Assembly: GCA_963739375.1 (NCBI GenBank)
Contig: CAVUAF010000007.1
Coordinates: 25,303 to 89,302, forward strand
Origin: CAVUAF01 sp963739375
GTDB taxonomy: Bacteria; Acidobacteriota; Terriglobia; Terriglobales; Acidobacteriaceae
Length of the DNA: 64,000 nt
Reading direction: 5' to 3'
Shown here in pieces: positions 50,027 through 60,300 of the stretch. Position 1 is the stretch's first letter, and each line of letters begins with the position of its first letter. Below the pieces are notes generated by a model. It did not search any database, was not told the DNA's origin, and saw nothing but the letters and a program-made list of their open reading frames with translations. The position numbers were made by a program, and so were the translations under genes.

Positions 50027-50944
50027 CTAACGGTCCGCCTGGTACAGATACGGCTTGCCGAGGTTGCGCGCGAAGTGCTCGGCGATGGAGAGGAAGGCGC
50101 GCGCCGCGTGCGACAAGCTCCCGCCCCGGCGGTGGACGATGCGCAGCTTGCGCTCGAACGCCAGCTCCGGCGCCGCCACCCGCACCAGCTCGCCGCGCGC
50201 CACCTCCGCCGCCACGCAAATCCCCGGGAGCAGGGCCACCCCGTTGCCTTCCGCCACGAAGCGCTTGATCGCCTCGATGGTGGGGAGCTCGACGTTCTTG
50301 TTCAGCGGCACCCGCCGCCGCTTGAACGCCGCCAGCACGCGCGCGCGGTACGGCGAGGGCACGATGTGGGCGATGAAGCACTCCGCGCCCAGTTCCTGGA
50401 TCCCGACCTCCCGCGCCGTGGCCAGGGGATGGTTGCGCGGCACCACGAAGGCCAGTTCGTCGCGATACACCACGATCGACTTCAGCAGCGGGTAATCCGG
50501 CCGGTAAGTCAGCAGCCCGAGTTCGACGCCGTGGCTGAGCAGCTCATCGGGAATGTGGCTGGCCAGCGACCGCTGCACCGTGATGTTCACCATCGGATGC
50601 AGGCGCCGGTACTCGTCGAGCAAGGGCAGCAGGTAGAGGCAGGTGACCTCGTTGGCGGCGATGCCGAGCCGCCCTTTGTGCATGCGGCGCAGCTCTTCCA
50701 GCGCTCCCTGCGCCTCCTGCCGCGTGTTGAGCAGCTTTTTCGCGTACTCCAGGAGCAACTGGCCGGCGTCGGTGAGGCGGCCGTCGCGCGAGGAGCGGTC
50801 CACCAGGGGTTCGCCCAGCTCGTCTTCCAGCTTGCGCACCGTCTGGCTCACCGCCGGCTGCGAGCGGAAGAGCTTCTTCGCCGCGCGCGAGAAGCTGCGC
50901 TCTTCGGCGACGCAGCGAAACGTCTCCAGCTGAAAAAGGTCCAT
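50027..50944 (-). CDS. LysR-type transcriptional regulator
   Basis: 305 residues. Winged helix-turn-helix at residues 1-60 (LETFRCVAEERSFSRAAKKLFRSQPAVSQTVRKLEDELGEPL split across the recognition helix), followed by a periplasmic-binding-like effector domain (about 90-300) starting GRLGIAANEV. Acts as a tetrameric activator/repressor that usually controls the divergent gene. Divergently, only a 3' remnant of leuD is present, preceded by two CTTAT/ATAAG inverted repeats that look like its operators. The original target operon may have been leuCD. Confidence 0.9.
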   Translation of the reverse strand: MDLFQLETFRCVAEERSFSRAAKKLFRSQPAVSQTVRKLEDELGEPLVDRSSRDGRLTDAGQLLLEYAKKLLNTRQEAQGALEELRRMHKGRLGIAANEVTCLYLLPLLDEYRRLHPMVNITVQRSLASHIPDELLSHGVELGLLTYRPDYPLLKSIVVYRDELAFVVPRNHPLATAREVGIQELGAECFIAHIVPSPYRARVLAAFKRRRVPLNKNVELPTIEAIKRFVAEGNGVALLPGICVAAEVARGELVRVAAPELAFERKLRIVHRRGGSLSHAARAFLSIAEHFARNLGKPYLYQADR

Positions 50945-50985
50945 GCCCGCCCTTATTGGCGGCCCGCCGCCGGTCCGCCGAGGAC

Positions 50986-50998
50986 CTTATACCATAAG
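50986..50998. promoter_or_regulatory. Candidate LysR operator 1
   Basis: CTTAT-ACC-ATAAG, a perfect inverted repeat 42 bases upstream of the LysR start. Confidence 0.5.
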
Positions 50999-51023
50999 AA
51001 AATATGATGCTGGCGACAGATTC

Positions 51024-51039
51024 ATAAGCTTTGCCTTAT
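51024..51039. promoter_or_regulatory. Candidate LysR operator 2
   Basis: ATAAG-CTTTGC-CTTAT, the same half-sites in reversed order, 38 bases after operator 1. It overlaps the beginning of the leuD remnant frame. Confidence 0.45.
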
Positions 51040-51399
51040 CGCCCGCGCATCCTGGCGCCGTCGTTCGCCGACAGCTTCGCCGCCAACTGCGGGAAGAACG
51101 GCATCCTGACCGCGGCGGTCACGGAGGAAGTTGCGGCAAGCCTCTTGCGCAACGCCGCGCAGGCGGAGCATCAGCTCACCATTGACCTCGAACAACGGAC
51201 GCTGGTGGACGACGGCGGCGGGCGCGCCGCGTTCGCCGCCGCCGACATTCGCTGCTGCTACCTGCTGGAAGGGCTGGACGATATCGCCCTGACCCTCCAG
51301 CGGAAAGCCGACATCGCGGCCTACGAGCAACGCGTAGCGGGCGACCCGACGGCCTTCCGCGGCCTCGAGAGAGGGCCCAAAGTGCCCGAGCCGCAGTGA
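51031..51399 (+). pseudogene. leuD: 3-isopropylmalate dehydratase small subunit, C-terminal remnant
   Basis: The 122-residue frame matches the C-terminal half of LeuD: ILAPSFADSFAANCGKNGIL, HQLTIDLEQRTL and LLEGLDDIALTLQRKADIAAYE. The first 80-100 residues of a normal 190-200-residue LeuD are missing: the sequence opens about five codons before the APSFAD motif, directly after the promoter/operator region of the LysR gene. LeuD pairs with LeuC (absent here) to isomerise isopropylmalate in leucine synthesis; this fragment cannot do so alone. Deletion scar is the simplest reading; a mis-join is the alternative. Confidence 0.75.
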
Positions 51400-51622
51400 G
51401 TCGAAGCTGTTGACGGACTACTAAACAGCGCAGATTTACGCTTGCCCACGCCGGGGTCCGGGTGGTAAGAGTTGACGCTATCAGTTTGCCGCAAACCCCT
51501 GTTTTTCGCCGCTTTACGCGGCTGGAGAGCGGAGGCGCAGCCGACTGGTGAGTGGCGGTTTTTCTGCGCCTGCAGGAGGCCGCGGTCCATGGCAGTCATC
51601 ATCCAGACCCGAGGAGGTCCCC
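51400..51622 (+). other. Leader region of the TonB-dependent receptor gene with two predicted hairpins
   Basis: No gene. GCCGC/GCGGC (51508-51512, 51518-51522) and a longer stem AGGCGCAG (51533-51540) with CTGCGCCT (51564-51571) precede the AGGAGG ribosome site at about 51612. The spacing and the long leader suggest a structured 5' UTR; no known riboswitch consensus was recognised. Confidence 0.4.
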
Positions 51623-54600
51623 ATGCGTGCGGGATGGCAGCGGTGTTTCTCGGTAGTGACAGCTCTCTTGCTGCTTAGTGTTGCGGCCTTTGCCGCCACC
51701 GACAAGGCCACGGTGAATGGCACGGTGGTAGATATCAGCGGCGCCAAAGGTCTCTCCGGCATTCGCGTCGAACTGAGGAGCGACAGCACCAAGTTTCTGA
51801 AGGAAGTGATCACCGACGCGGACGGCAGCTACACCATCACCGACGTGCCTCCGGCGGAGGACTATCGCATTACCGCGTACCGGGACAAGAACCCGATCGA
51901 CTCGCAGCAATTGGCGCTGGCGGTGGGCGACGAGAAGCTGGTGCTGCCGCCGCTGCGCGAGCATCCGACCGAGACCGTGATCACGGTGGAAACGCCCGCC
52001 GCGGCGGCGCCCGGGGCGCCGGGTGCGCCTGCCGCGCCCAAGAAGGTGCAGCAGGTGGTGGTCGGTGGTGGCGGTGTCCGCTCCCGCCTCGACCTCGAAT
52101 CGGTGAGCACCACGATCAGCGGCGTCATCAAGGACGAACAACTGCGCGGGCTGCCGCTGGCCAACCGCAACTTCCTGGCCCTCGGCCTGGTGACGCCGGA
52201 AACGCATGACGTGGAAGGCGGCTCGCCGCTGGCCGGCGCCAGCTTCAGCATCGCCGGCTCGCGGGCCACCAGCAACATGTTTCTGCTGGACGGCACCGAC
52301 AACGTGGCCCGCAGCAGCAACCAGGCGATCCCCTTCCAGGTGAACGAAGCGGTGCAGGAATTCCGCGTGGTTTCCTCGACGCCGAACGCGGAGTACGGCG
52401 GCGCCGCGGGCGGCATCGTGAACGTGGTCACCCGGCGCGGCACCAGCGCCTGGCATGGCAGCGCCTTCGGCTACGTCTCCAAAGACGCGCTCAACGGCAA
52501 CAGCCCGCTCTCGGTGTACAACGGCTCCGGCTTTGACCAGGCGGCAGCGCTGGCGGGCGGCAAGTTCGATTACCTCACCGGCAATGCGGATCCAAACGTG
52601 AGCCTGACGTTCGGCCCGCCGCACTACAACGATTACGCCGCGACCGCCGCCTACCTCGGCTTCTGCACCGATTCCATCAGCCGCACCGCGACCACCGACC
52701 GCTACGCTTGCAACACCGGCGGTTTCGGCCGCGCCACCGGGTTTAATCCGGACCTGCTGCGCAGCGCCAACGACCGCTACGTGCCCTACGATTCGCGGCA
52801 GTACGGCCTGAACGCCGGCGGCCCGCTGGTGAAGGACAAGTTCTTCATCTTCGGCAGCTACGAAGGCACCATCATCGACAATCCGAACAACGTCTTCGAG
52901 CGCGTGCCTTCGTCCTTCGACAAGACCTACAACCCGCTGCTGGCGGCCGGTATCCCGACGGCGGCGGCGTACAGCTTCACCGCCAGCGACCCCAACTACC
53001 TGTTCGCGCAGCGCATCCTGGGTCTCTACCCGGCCTCGAATGTGGTTGCGGTTCCCGGCGCGCTCGAGTTCTACAAGGGCTTTGCCCCGAACTACACCCA
53101 CGTCCATAACGGCCTGTTCCGCGGCGACTGGGTGGAGAACAGCCGCAGCTCGTGGACCTTCCGCTACGTGGCGCAGAACCTCAACCAACTGCACGACGAC
53201 ACCATGCCCAAGGGGCTGGCGTATCCGGGCAACGGCGCGGTACGTGACGCCTTCAACCAGAATCTGCTCATCAGCAACTCCCGCGAGATCAGCAGCAGCT
53301 TCTCGCTGGACTCGCGCATCGGCTTCACCCGCTTCCGCGTCAACGAGACCCCGCAGGATTCGCGGTTCAGTCTCTCCGGCTTCGGTTTGCCGGGTTCCCA
53401 GCTGCCGACCTTTGCCATCAGCGGCATCGATCCCCAGACCTCCGGGGCAACGCCGAAGACGGATGGCGCCGCCGCCTCGTGGACGGATTCCTTCTGGGAC
53501 TACACCTATCCTCTCGCCCACTTCTGCGCCGCGCCGCCGTGCGCCGCCAACACCTTCCAGCTCTACAACGCGAACGCGCAGTTCCCCACGCTGGACGGGC
53601 AATTCCCGCTGATGCGCATCGGCGCTCCCTTGAGCGCGCCCGGACAACGGCGGGACACGACGTTCCTGGGGGAAGAAGGAATCAGCCTCCGCAGGGGGCA
53701 TCATCTCTGGAAGCTGGGCGGCGGTTATCGCCACTTCGGCAACCGGGTGATGAACGCGGGCCTCTCGCGGGGCCTGGTGGTCTCCACCAACATCGGCGAG
53801 TTCACCAGCGACAGCGAAAGCAGTATTTTCCATAACGCCGGCGTGCTGCCCGGGGACAAGGGCGCCTTCCGGGCACCCTCGTTCGACTTCGCGTTGCGGC
53901 AGCCCGCGCCGTACGTCGGGCGTTTCGGCTCGTACGCGCTGAATGGCTACGCCCAGGATACGTGGCGCGTCAGCAACCGCTTCACCCTCAATGCCGGCTT
54001 GCGCTACGATTTCTTCTCCACTCCCACGGAAGTAAACAACCAGACCTGGAACTTCGACCCCGGCGCCAACGGCCTGGTGCAGCAACATTCCAACCGGGTC
54101 GTGGATCCCTACGGCCAGGCCTGCACCGGCAGCGCGAACTTCCGCGGTACCTACAGCGACAATGGCTTCACCTTGCCGTGGCGCTGCGACGCGCTCGGCG
54201 GGGCCGACCTCAAGAGCCATCGCAACGGCGTCGCGCCCCGCTTCGGCTTTGCCTGGGACCCCTCCGGCAAGGGCAACACGGTGCTGCGGGCCGGCTTGGC
54301 GTACATGTTCGACCAGTTGCCGATGAGCGACTACACGGAGCTGATGTTCAATCGGCCCACGCCGCTCACCGCCAGCAATCCGCAGTTCACCTACGGGCGC
54401 AACTGGGGCAGCAGCTACTGCGTCACCTGCGGCCTGGGGAATGTGACCGTAAATCCGGCGAACCTCACGGGCACGCTGCCGTCCCTCCAACCTAACGGTT
54501 CGATCATCAATGTCCCGCGCACGAACTTCCAGTCCGCCGTCAGCCCGACGGGCATCTCCGCCATCGACAACGCGCACTCGGACCTGCCGTACACCCGGCA

Positions 54601-55771
54601 GATCAGTATTACCTTGCAGCAGAAGATGACTCCCAAGGTCGGGCTGGAAGTCGGCTACGTGGGCACCTCCGGCTTCAACCTGCCGACGGTTGCCAACACC
54701 GGCTTCCGCAATGAATTCTCCTGCGTGGTGAGTTGCGACAACGCGGTGCCGGTTTTCACCCTGGCCAACCGCGGCGCGTCCAGCTACCACTCCCTGCTCG
54801 CGAAGCTGCGCACGGCGCAGTACAAGGGCCTGGCCATGAACGTCACCTACGTGTGGTCGAAGTCCATGGACAATGTCGCCGGCAGCACCTTCCCGCTCAT
54901 TCCGGTGACCCTGCGTACCTCGGTGTATGGGTTCGCCGGCACGGGCCTGGGCGTGCCCGGCTCGACCGCCTTCGGCAGCACCCTGGGTTCCGGCTTTGCG
55001 AACACGAACACCGGCAGCCTGGGTAATGCCGGCAGCAGTTTTGCCGATGCGCTCAACGCCGGCTTGACCACCACCGGCGCCGGCCAGGTATTCGTCAGCC
55101 GGTATAACATCCCGCAGGACCCCACCAACTACCTGCGCGACGATTACGGCCGCTCCGACTTCAACGTCACGCATCGTTTCGTGGTTGATTACTCGTGGGA
55201 TTTGCCGTTCCTGAATCGCACCGATCGCGTCAGCAACTGGTTCGGCAAGTGGCGGGTGAGCAGCATCATCGTCGCCCAGACCGGCCAGCCGTTTACCGTG
55301 TTCGCCGGACCCATCGGTGGGGAACTGACCCAGCGCGCTCATCTGGTCAGCGCTCCCATCATCACGGGCAACCCGAACGCCTATATCAACGCCTCGGCCT
55401 TTGCTCTGGCGGCCATCCAGACGCCGCAGGGCAACGCCGATTTCGGCTGCAACCACGGGTTCGCCCGTACTACCTCGCTCTATGATCCGACTCGTCCGGC
55501 TACCCCGTGCATCGGTTTCTCGACTCGCAACGAGTTCGTCGGCCCGGGTTATGCCAGCATCGACATGGCCGTCCAGAAGGGCTTCCAGGTGGCCGAGGGC
55601 AGGTCACTCAACTTCCGCGCCGAGGTCTTCAACCTGGCCGACCGGGCCAACTTCTACAACCCGATCAGCCTGCTGAGCACCGACGGCGTGAACTTGAACT
55701 CCGACTTCGGCAAGATCAAGTCGGCGCACAACCCGCGCCAGATCCAGTTGGCGGTGCGCTTCGCCTGGTAG
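51623..55771 (+). CDS. Oar-type TonB-dependent receptor with carboxypeptidase-regulatory N-domain
   Basis: 1382 residues. AGGAGG lies six bases before the ATG at 51623, which opens a signal peptide (WQRCFSVVTALLLLSVAAFA). Residues about 27-110 are a carboxypeptidase-regulatory-like Ig domain (TVNGTVVDISGAKGLSGIRVEL), 150-270 a plug-like region (FSIAGSRATSNMFLLDGTD, VQEFRVVSSTPNAEYGGAAGG) and the remainder an outer-membrane beta-barrel ending IQLAVRFAW with a terminal aromatic. Typical of acidobacterial Oar-like receptors that import or sense large ligands (polysaccharide, peptides); the ligand is unknown. A strong terminator follows. Confidence 0.92.
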   Translation: MRAGWQRCFSVVTALLLLSVAAFAATDKATVNGTVVDISGAKGLSGIRVELRSDSTKFLKEVITDADGSYTITDVPPAEDYRITAYRDKNPIDSQQLALAVGDEKLVLPPLREHPTETVITVETPAAAAPGAPGAPAAPKKVQQVVVGGGGVRSRLDLESVSTTISGVIKDEQLRGLPLANRNFLALGLVTPETHDVEGGSPLAGASFSIAGSRATSNMFLLDGTDNVARSSNQAIPFQVNEAVQEFRVVSSTPNAEYGGAAGGIVNVVTRRGTSAWHGSAFGYVSKDALNGNSPLSVYNGSGFDQAAALAGGKFDYLTGNADPNVSLTFGPPHYNDYAATAAYLGFCTDSISRTATTDRYACNTGGFGRATGFNPDLLRSANDRYVPYDSRQYGLNAGGPLVKDKFFIFGSYEGTIIDNPNNVFERVPSSFDKTYNPLLAAGIPTAAAYSFTASDPNYLFAQRILGLYPASNVVAVPGALEFYKGFAPNYTHVHNGLFRGDWVENSRSSWTFRYVAQNLNQLHDDTMPKGLAYPGNGAVRDAFNQNLLISNSREISSSFSLDSRIGFTRFRVNETPQDSRFSLSGFGLPGSQLPTFAISGIDPQTSGATPKTDGAAASWTDSFWDYTYPLAHFCAAPPCAANTFQLYNANAQFPTLDGQFPLMRIGAPLSAPGQRRDTTFLGEEGISLRRGHHLWKLGGGYRHFGNRVMNAGLSRGLVVSTNIGEFTSDSESSIFHNAGVLPGDKGAFRAPSFDFALRQPAPYVGRFGSYALNGYAQDTWRVSNRFTLNAGLRYDFFSTPTEVNNQTWNFDPGANGLVQQHSNRVVDPYGQACTGSANFRGTYSDNGFTLPWRCDALGGADLKSHRNGVAPRFGFAWDPSGKGNTVLRAGLAYMFDQLPMSDYTELMFNRPTPLTASNPQFTYGRNWGSSYCVTCGLGNVTVNPANLTGTLPSLQPNGSIINVPRTNFQSAVSPTGISAIDNAHSDLPYTRQISITLQQKMTPKVGLEVGYVGTSGFNLPTVANTGFRNEFSCVVSCDNAVPVFTLANRGASSYHSLLAKLRTAQYKGLAMNVTYVWSKSMDNVAGSTFPLIPVTLRTSVYGFAGTGLGVPGSTAFGSTLGSGFANTNTGSLGNAGSSFADALNAGLTTTGAGQVFVSRYNIPQDPTNYLRDDYGRSDFNVTHRFVVDYSWDLPFLNRTDRVSNWFGKWRVSSIIVAQTGQPFTVFAGPIGGELTQRAHLVSAPIITGNPNAYINASAFALAAIQTPQGNADFGCNHGFARTTSLYDPTRPATPCIGFSTRNEFVGPGYASIDMAVQKGFQVAEGRSLNFRAEVFNLADRANFYNPISLLSTDGVNLNSDFGKIKSAHNPRQIQLAVRFAW

Positions 55772-55797
55772 GCGAGGGCAAGCGCGTAACCTTCCCA

Positions 55798-55825
55798 CCC
55801 CCGGCCTGCCGGCCGGGGGTTTTTT
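55798..55825 (+). terminator. Intrinsic terminator of the TonB-dependent receptor gene
   Basis: CCCCCGGCC, loop TGCC, GGCCGGGGG (perfect 9-bp stem), then TTTTTT. Confidence 0.93.
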
Positions 55826-55898
55826 CTGCCCGCAAACGGGTGCCCGGCAAGCGGTTACCAGAGTGCGGCAAAAGCCGGCCGGGAACCCACTCCGGTCT

Positions 55899-55926
55899 TT
55901 GTTTCATGCCGGTTTCGTGGTACTTT
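55899..55926 (+). promoter_or_regulatory. Candidate promoter of the cyclase-kinase unit
   Basis: TTGTTT (55899-55904), 16-base spacer, TACTTT (55921-55926); about 90 bases of leader before the ATG. Confidence 0.45.
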
Positions 55927-56022
55927 ACAGCCGAAAAAGGCCGGACCTTCGGCAGTCAGGAAGCTCGCCCGGAAGTGTGTTTGGGCGGGAGCTGACGGCC
56001 ACGCCTGCCTGGGTCCCTGTGT

Positions 56023-57321
56023 ATGCCCATGGATTCGGAACAGAGCGTCACACAGATCATCTCCGCGTCGAAGCTGAACCCGCAGCTGCTCGCCGAGCTG
56101 GAGCGCTTCCGGCGCAAGGTGACGATCATGTTCACCGACATCAAGGGCTCCACTTCGTACTTCGAAAAACACGGCGACATTGCCGGGCTCATGATGGTGC
56201 ACGAGTGCAACGACCTGTTGAAGCAGTCGGTGGAGCGCCACAAGGGCCGCTTCATTAAGACCATCGGCGACGCGGTGATGGCCATGTACGATGCCCCGGA
56301 CGACGCGGTGCGCTCCGCCATCGAGATGCAGAAGTCGATCCTGGAGGTCAACCTCCCCAAGCCGGCGGAAGACCGCGTCACCATCCGCATCGGCCTCAAC
56401 TTCGGCACCGGCATCGTCAAGACCAGCGACGTTTTCGGCGACGTGGTCAACGTGGCCTCGCGCGTGGAGAGCGTGTCCCAGCCGGAGCAGATCGTGATCT
56501 CCGACACCGTCTACGAGGCGATTGCCGCCAGCGGCGAGTTCCGCACCACCTATCTCGGCCGCTTCGCCCTCAAGGGCAAGGAAGAGAACCGCGATCTCTA
56601 CGATGTGGCGTGGAAGGAGGCGCCGGGGCGTCAGACCTACGCCGCCCATGCCGTAGTGCAGTCGGGCGCCTACGACAACCTGTTCCCCACGCTGAAGCTG
56701 CAGCAGCTGCGCCAGGACGGCACCATGGGCGCCGAGCGCAAGCTGAAGCACGGCGCGCTGCTGATTGGCAGCGAGAAAGGCGATTTCCTTTTCTCCGGCG
56801 ACCCCAAGATGGCGCCCACGCACGCGCGCATCTCCATCGAGGGCTCGCAGGTGTTTGTCGAAGATCTGAGCGAGGGGCGCGGGGTTTACGTCCGCCTGGT
56901 GGCGACCTACACGCTGCAGGACGGCGACGAAATCGTCACCGGCGCGCAGCGTTTCAAGTTCAACGAGCAGAAGCACGCGGTTGCCGCCGCCGCCGCCACC
57001 GGGACCAAGATCGTCGACATGCAGAGCATGCTGGACCAGCCGGTCGCGGAGCTGGTGTCGCAAGCCGAGAGCGACGAGCCCCAGCGCTACCCGCTGCTGG
57101 AGGAATCGGTCACCTGGGGGCGCAACAAGGGCACGTATGTTTTCCCCGAGGACCGCTTCATGAGCCGCACCCACGCCCGCGTCTACCAGCGGGGCGAGGA
57201 TTTCTTTCTGGAAGACCTGGGCAGCCGCAACGGCACCTTCGTGCGCGTGCGCGGTAAGGCTCCGGTGCCCATCGGGACCAGCATCCGGGTGGGCGGGCAG
57301 ATTCTGCGGGTGACGCAGTAA
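56023..57321 (+). CDS. Class III adenylate/guanylate cyclase with two FHA domains
   Basis: 432 residues. Catalytic domain (about 25-205): VTIMFTDIKGSTSYFE and KTIGDAVMAMYDAP provide the two metal-binding Asp; VFGDVVNVASRVES and LKGKEENRDLYDV contain the usual transition-state and purine-contact segments. FHA1 (about 245-330) is degenerate (IGSEKGDFLF instead of GR at the phospho-Thr loop). FHA2 (about 350-432) is canonical: WGRNKGTYVF, SRTHARVYQ and LGSRNGTFVRV. The FHA2 module can bind phosphothreonine, likely on the neighbouring kinase. The stop overlaps the kinase ATG (TAATG). cAMP versus cGMP cannot be told from sequence alone. Confidence 0.9.
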   Translation: MPMDSEQSVTQIISASKLNPQLLAELERFRRKVTIMFTDIKGSTSYFEKHGDIAGLMMVHECNDLLKQSVERHKGRFIKTIGDAVMAMYDAPDDAVRSAIEMQKSILEVNLPKPAEDRVTIRIGLNFGTGIVKTSDVFGDVVNVASRVESVSQPEQIVISDTVYEAIAASGEFRTTYLGRFALKGKEENRDLYDVAWKEAPGRQTYAAHAVVQSGAYDNLFPTLKLQQLRQDGTMGAERKLKHGALLIGSEKGDFLFSGDPKMAPTHARISIEGSQVFVEDLSEGRGVYVRLVATYTLQDGDEIVTGAQRFKFNEQKHAVAAAAATGTKIVDMQSMLDQPVAELVSQAESDEPQRYPLLEESVTWGRNKGTYVFPEDRFMSRTHARVYQRGEDFFLEDLGSRNGTFVRVRGKAPVPIGTSIRVGGQILRVTQ

Positions 57322-60300
57322 TGGCAGGCCAGATCAAGATCGGGAAGTTCGAGGTCGTCGACACCCTGGGCAAGGGTGGGATGGGCGTGGTCTACAAAGC
57401 AACGGACCCGCGCATCGGCCGCCTGGTCGCCATCAAGATGATGACCGGGAACTTCGCCGAGAATCCCGATCTGCTGCAGCGCTTCTATCGCGAGGCGCAG
57501 GCCACCGGCCAGCTGCAGCACCCCAACATCGTCACCGTCTACGACGTCTCCGAGCAGGACGGGCAGCCCTACATCGTCATGCAGTTTCTGGAGGGCGAAG
57601 CCCTCGACAAGATGATCACGGCGCGCAAGCAGATGTCGCTCATCGAGAAGCTCGACATCATCATCCAGGTGTGCAACGGGCTGCAGTACGCGCACCAGCA
57701 CGGCATCGTGCACCGCGACATCAAGCCGGCCAACGTCCTGGTGCAGGGCGACGGCACCATCAAGATCGTGGACTTCGGCATCGCCCGCCTGGGCGACGCC
57801 AGCCTCACCCGCACCGGGCAGCTCATCGGCACCCTGTATTACATGTCGCCGGAACAGATCAACGCCAAGCTGGTGGACCGGCGCAGCGACATCTGGTCCA
57901 CCGGCGTCATGCTGTACGAGTTGCTGACCTACAGCCTGCCGTTCGAGTCGTCGGACACGGCCTCGCTGCTGCTGAAGATCATCAACGAGCCGCCGCCGCC
58001 CCTCAGCCGCTATCTGGAGAACATCCCGCCGGAGCTGGAAGAAACCATCCTGCGCGCCCTGGCCAAGGACCGCGACGACCGCTACGCCACCGCCGAGGAC
58101 TTAGCCTTCGACCTCTCGCGGGTGCAGGAAAAACTGAAGCGCCTGCTGATCGACGCGCAGGTGATCCAGGCCAAAGCGCTGCTGGAAAAGCGCGAGCTGG
58201 CGCGCGCCAAAGAACTGCTGCTGCAGGTGCTGCGTCTGGAAAGCCATCACACCATGGCCAAGGACCTGCTCGCCGAGGTCCAGCAGCTGCTGCAGAAACA
58301 GCAGCGCAGCGAGCAGGTGCAGCAACTGCGCTCCCACGCCGAAGAGGCGTTTTCCCAGGAAGACTTCATCGCCGCGCTGTCCTCGCTCGATCAGGCCATC
58401 AGCCTCGATAAGACCAACGCTGAGCTGCTCAACTTCCGTGGCCTGGTGCAGGAATCGAAGGCCAAGAAGGAGAAGGTGCGCGAGGCGCTGCGGCGTGCCG
58501 AATCGGCCCACCAGTCGGGCAATCTCGAGTCGGCCATCAAGTTCCTGGAAGAGGTGCTGCAGATCGATCCCAGCAACACCCAGGCCAGGGCCATGCATAC
58601 CGCGGTGGCCGCCGAGGCTGCCGAGCAGGAGCGCGCGCAGAAGATCCAGGGGCTGCTCGACCGCGCCCGCAAGGAGATTTCGTCGCGCCGCTTCAGCGAC
58701 GCCTTCATCATCCTGGAAGAAGCCAAGCAGGTCGATCCCAACGCGCCCGAAGTCGCCTCCCTCATCAACCTTGCCACCAGCGGCCGCGAGCAGGAGCGCC
58801 GCCGCCGCGAGTTGCAGGAAGCCACCGCCCAGATCGAGGACGCGCTCAACTCCGACGATTTCGCGCGCGCCCTGAGCGTGGCCGACGTGGTGCTGCAGAA
58901 GTTCCCCAACGATACCGGCCTGCTCAAGCTGAAGGCCATGGCGGAAAAGCAGCGCGATGCCGGCGCCAAGAAGCGCTTTGTCGAGGAGCAGCTCACGGGC
59001 GCGCGCAAGCTGCTGGATGCCGGCAAGGCGCGCGAGGCGCAGACGCAGCTGGAGAAGGCGGCCAAGAAGGCCCCGGGCGACGCCCGCCTCGCCTCCCTCC
59101 TCTCCTTCGTGCGCGAGACCCTGGAGCGCCAGGAGCAGGAAGAGGAGAAGTCGCACGCCCTCCAGGAGGCCAAGGAAGCGCTGCGGCGCAAGGACTACGA
59201 TGCCGCCGTCCGCACCCTCGAGACCGCGCAGGCCCAGTTCGAGGGCAGCCAGGACGTCGCCGACCTGCTGGCCTTCGCCCGCGAGGAAGCCACCAGCTTC
59301 CGCCGCCGCCGCAAGGTCGACGCCACCTCCGAGGAAGCCCAGAAGCTGATCTCGGAAGGCGAATATGAGCGCGCGATTGCCGTCCTGGAGGGCGCGCTGA
59401 AAGAAACCCAGGACGAGGAACTCAACCTGCTGCTCACCCAGGCGCAGCGCCATGCCCAGGACGAGCGCACCAAGATTGACACCGCCCTCGGCAAGGCCCG
59501 CCGCCTCATGGAAGGCCGCAAGTTCGAGGAGGCGGTGGGGCTGCTGGAATCGCAGCCCAAAGCCTTCGCCCGCTCCGCCACCTTCTGCGAGGCGCTGGAA
59601 AAGGCCCGCACCGAGCACGAACGCGTCCAGAGCATCGCCTCCGCCATCGAGAAAGCGCACGCCGCCGTCACCCGCGGCGACGTGCAGGCCGCCATGGGGA
59701 TCGTCCAGAGCTGCCGCAAGACCTACGGCGAGGCCCCGGAGCTCCTCCAGGCCATCTTCGAGATCGAGACCAAGCGCACCACGGTCGCGCGCGGCGCCGT
59801 CGAGAAGGCCATCAAAGACGCGCGCATGCTCATGGTCACGCGCCAGTACGGCGCCGTGCTCAAGGTCCTCGACAATGCGAAGGACTCGCTGGTGCACGTC
59901 CCCCCGGAGCTGAAAACCCAGCTGGAATCCATTCGCAAGGAGACCTCCAGCGCGCTCGAGCGGCAGCAGAAGAGCGCCGACCTCGATAAGACCTTTGCGG
60001 AAGCCACCACCGATGACGGTGCCGGCGGCGAGGCTGCTGGCGGCGAGACCATCGTGGACGGCTCCTACGACATCGTGGCCGGCCCGGCGACCGCCAAGGC
60101 CCGCCGCGTCGAGGAGCCTGCCAAGGCCATCCCTGCCGCAGCCCGCGGCACCGCGGCCCCGGCTCCCGCGCGCGAGCGTCCCGCCGCCCGGCCGGCGCCG
60201 GCGCCGCGCCCGGTGCCGGCTCCGCCGCCACCCGCCACCGCCACCAAGAAGTTGGGAGCGCTGGTCGGCGGCGCCGTCGTCACCCTGCTGGTCATCGTCG

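Noticed and set aside
51472..51622. c-di-GMP (GEMM-I) riboswitch before the TonB-dependent receptor
   Set aside because: The conserved GEMM core and tetraloop-receptor sequences were not found; only generic hairpins are visible.
51599..55456. 1285-codon minus-strand frame opposite the TonB-dependent receptor
   Set aside because: Composition is that of an antisense shadow (Arg/Gly/Ala/Val runs) and the plus-strand receptor has a signal peptide, ribosome site and terminator.
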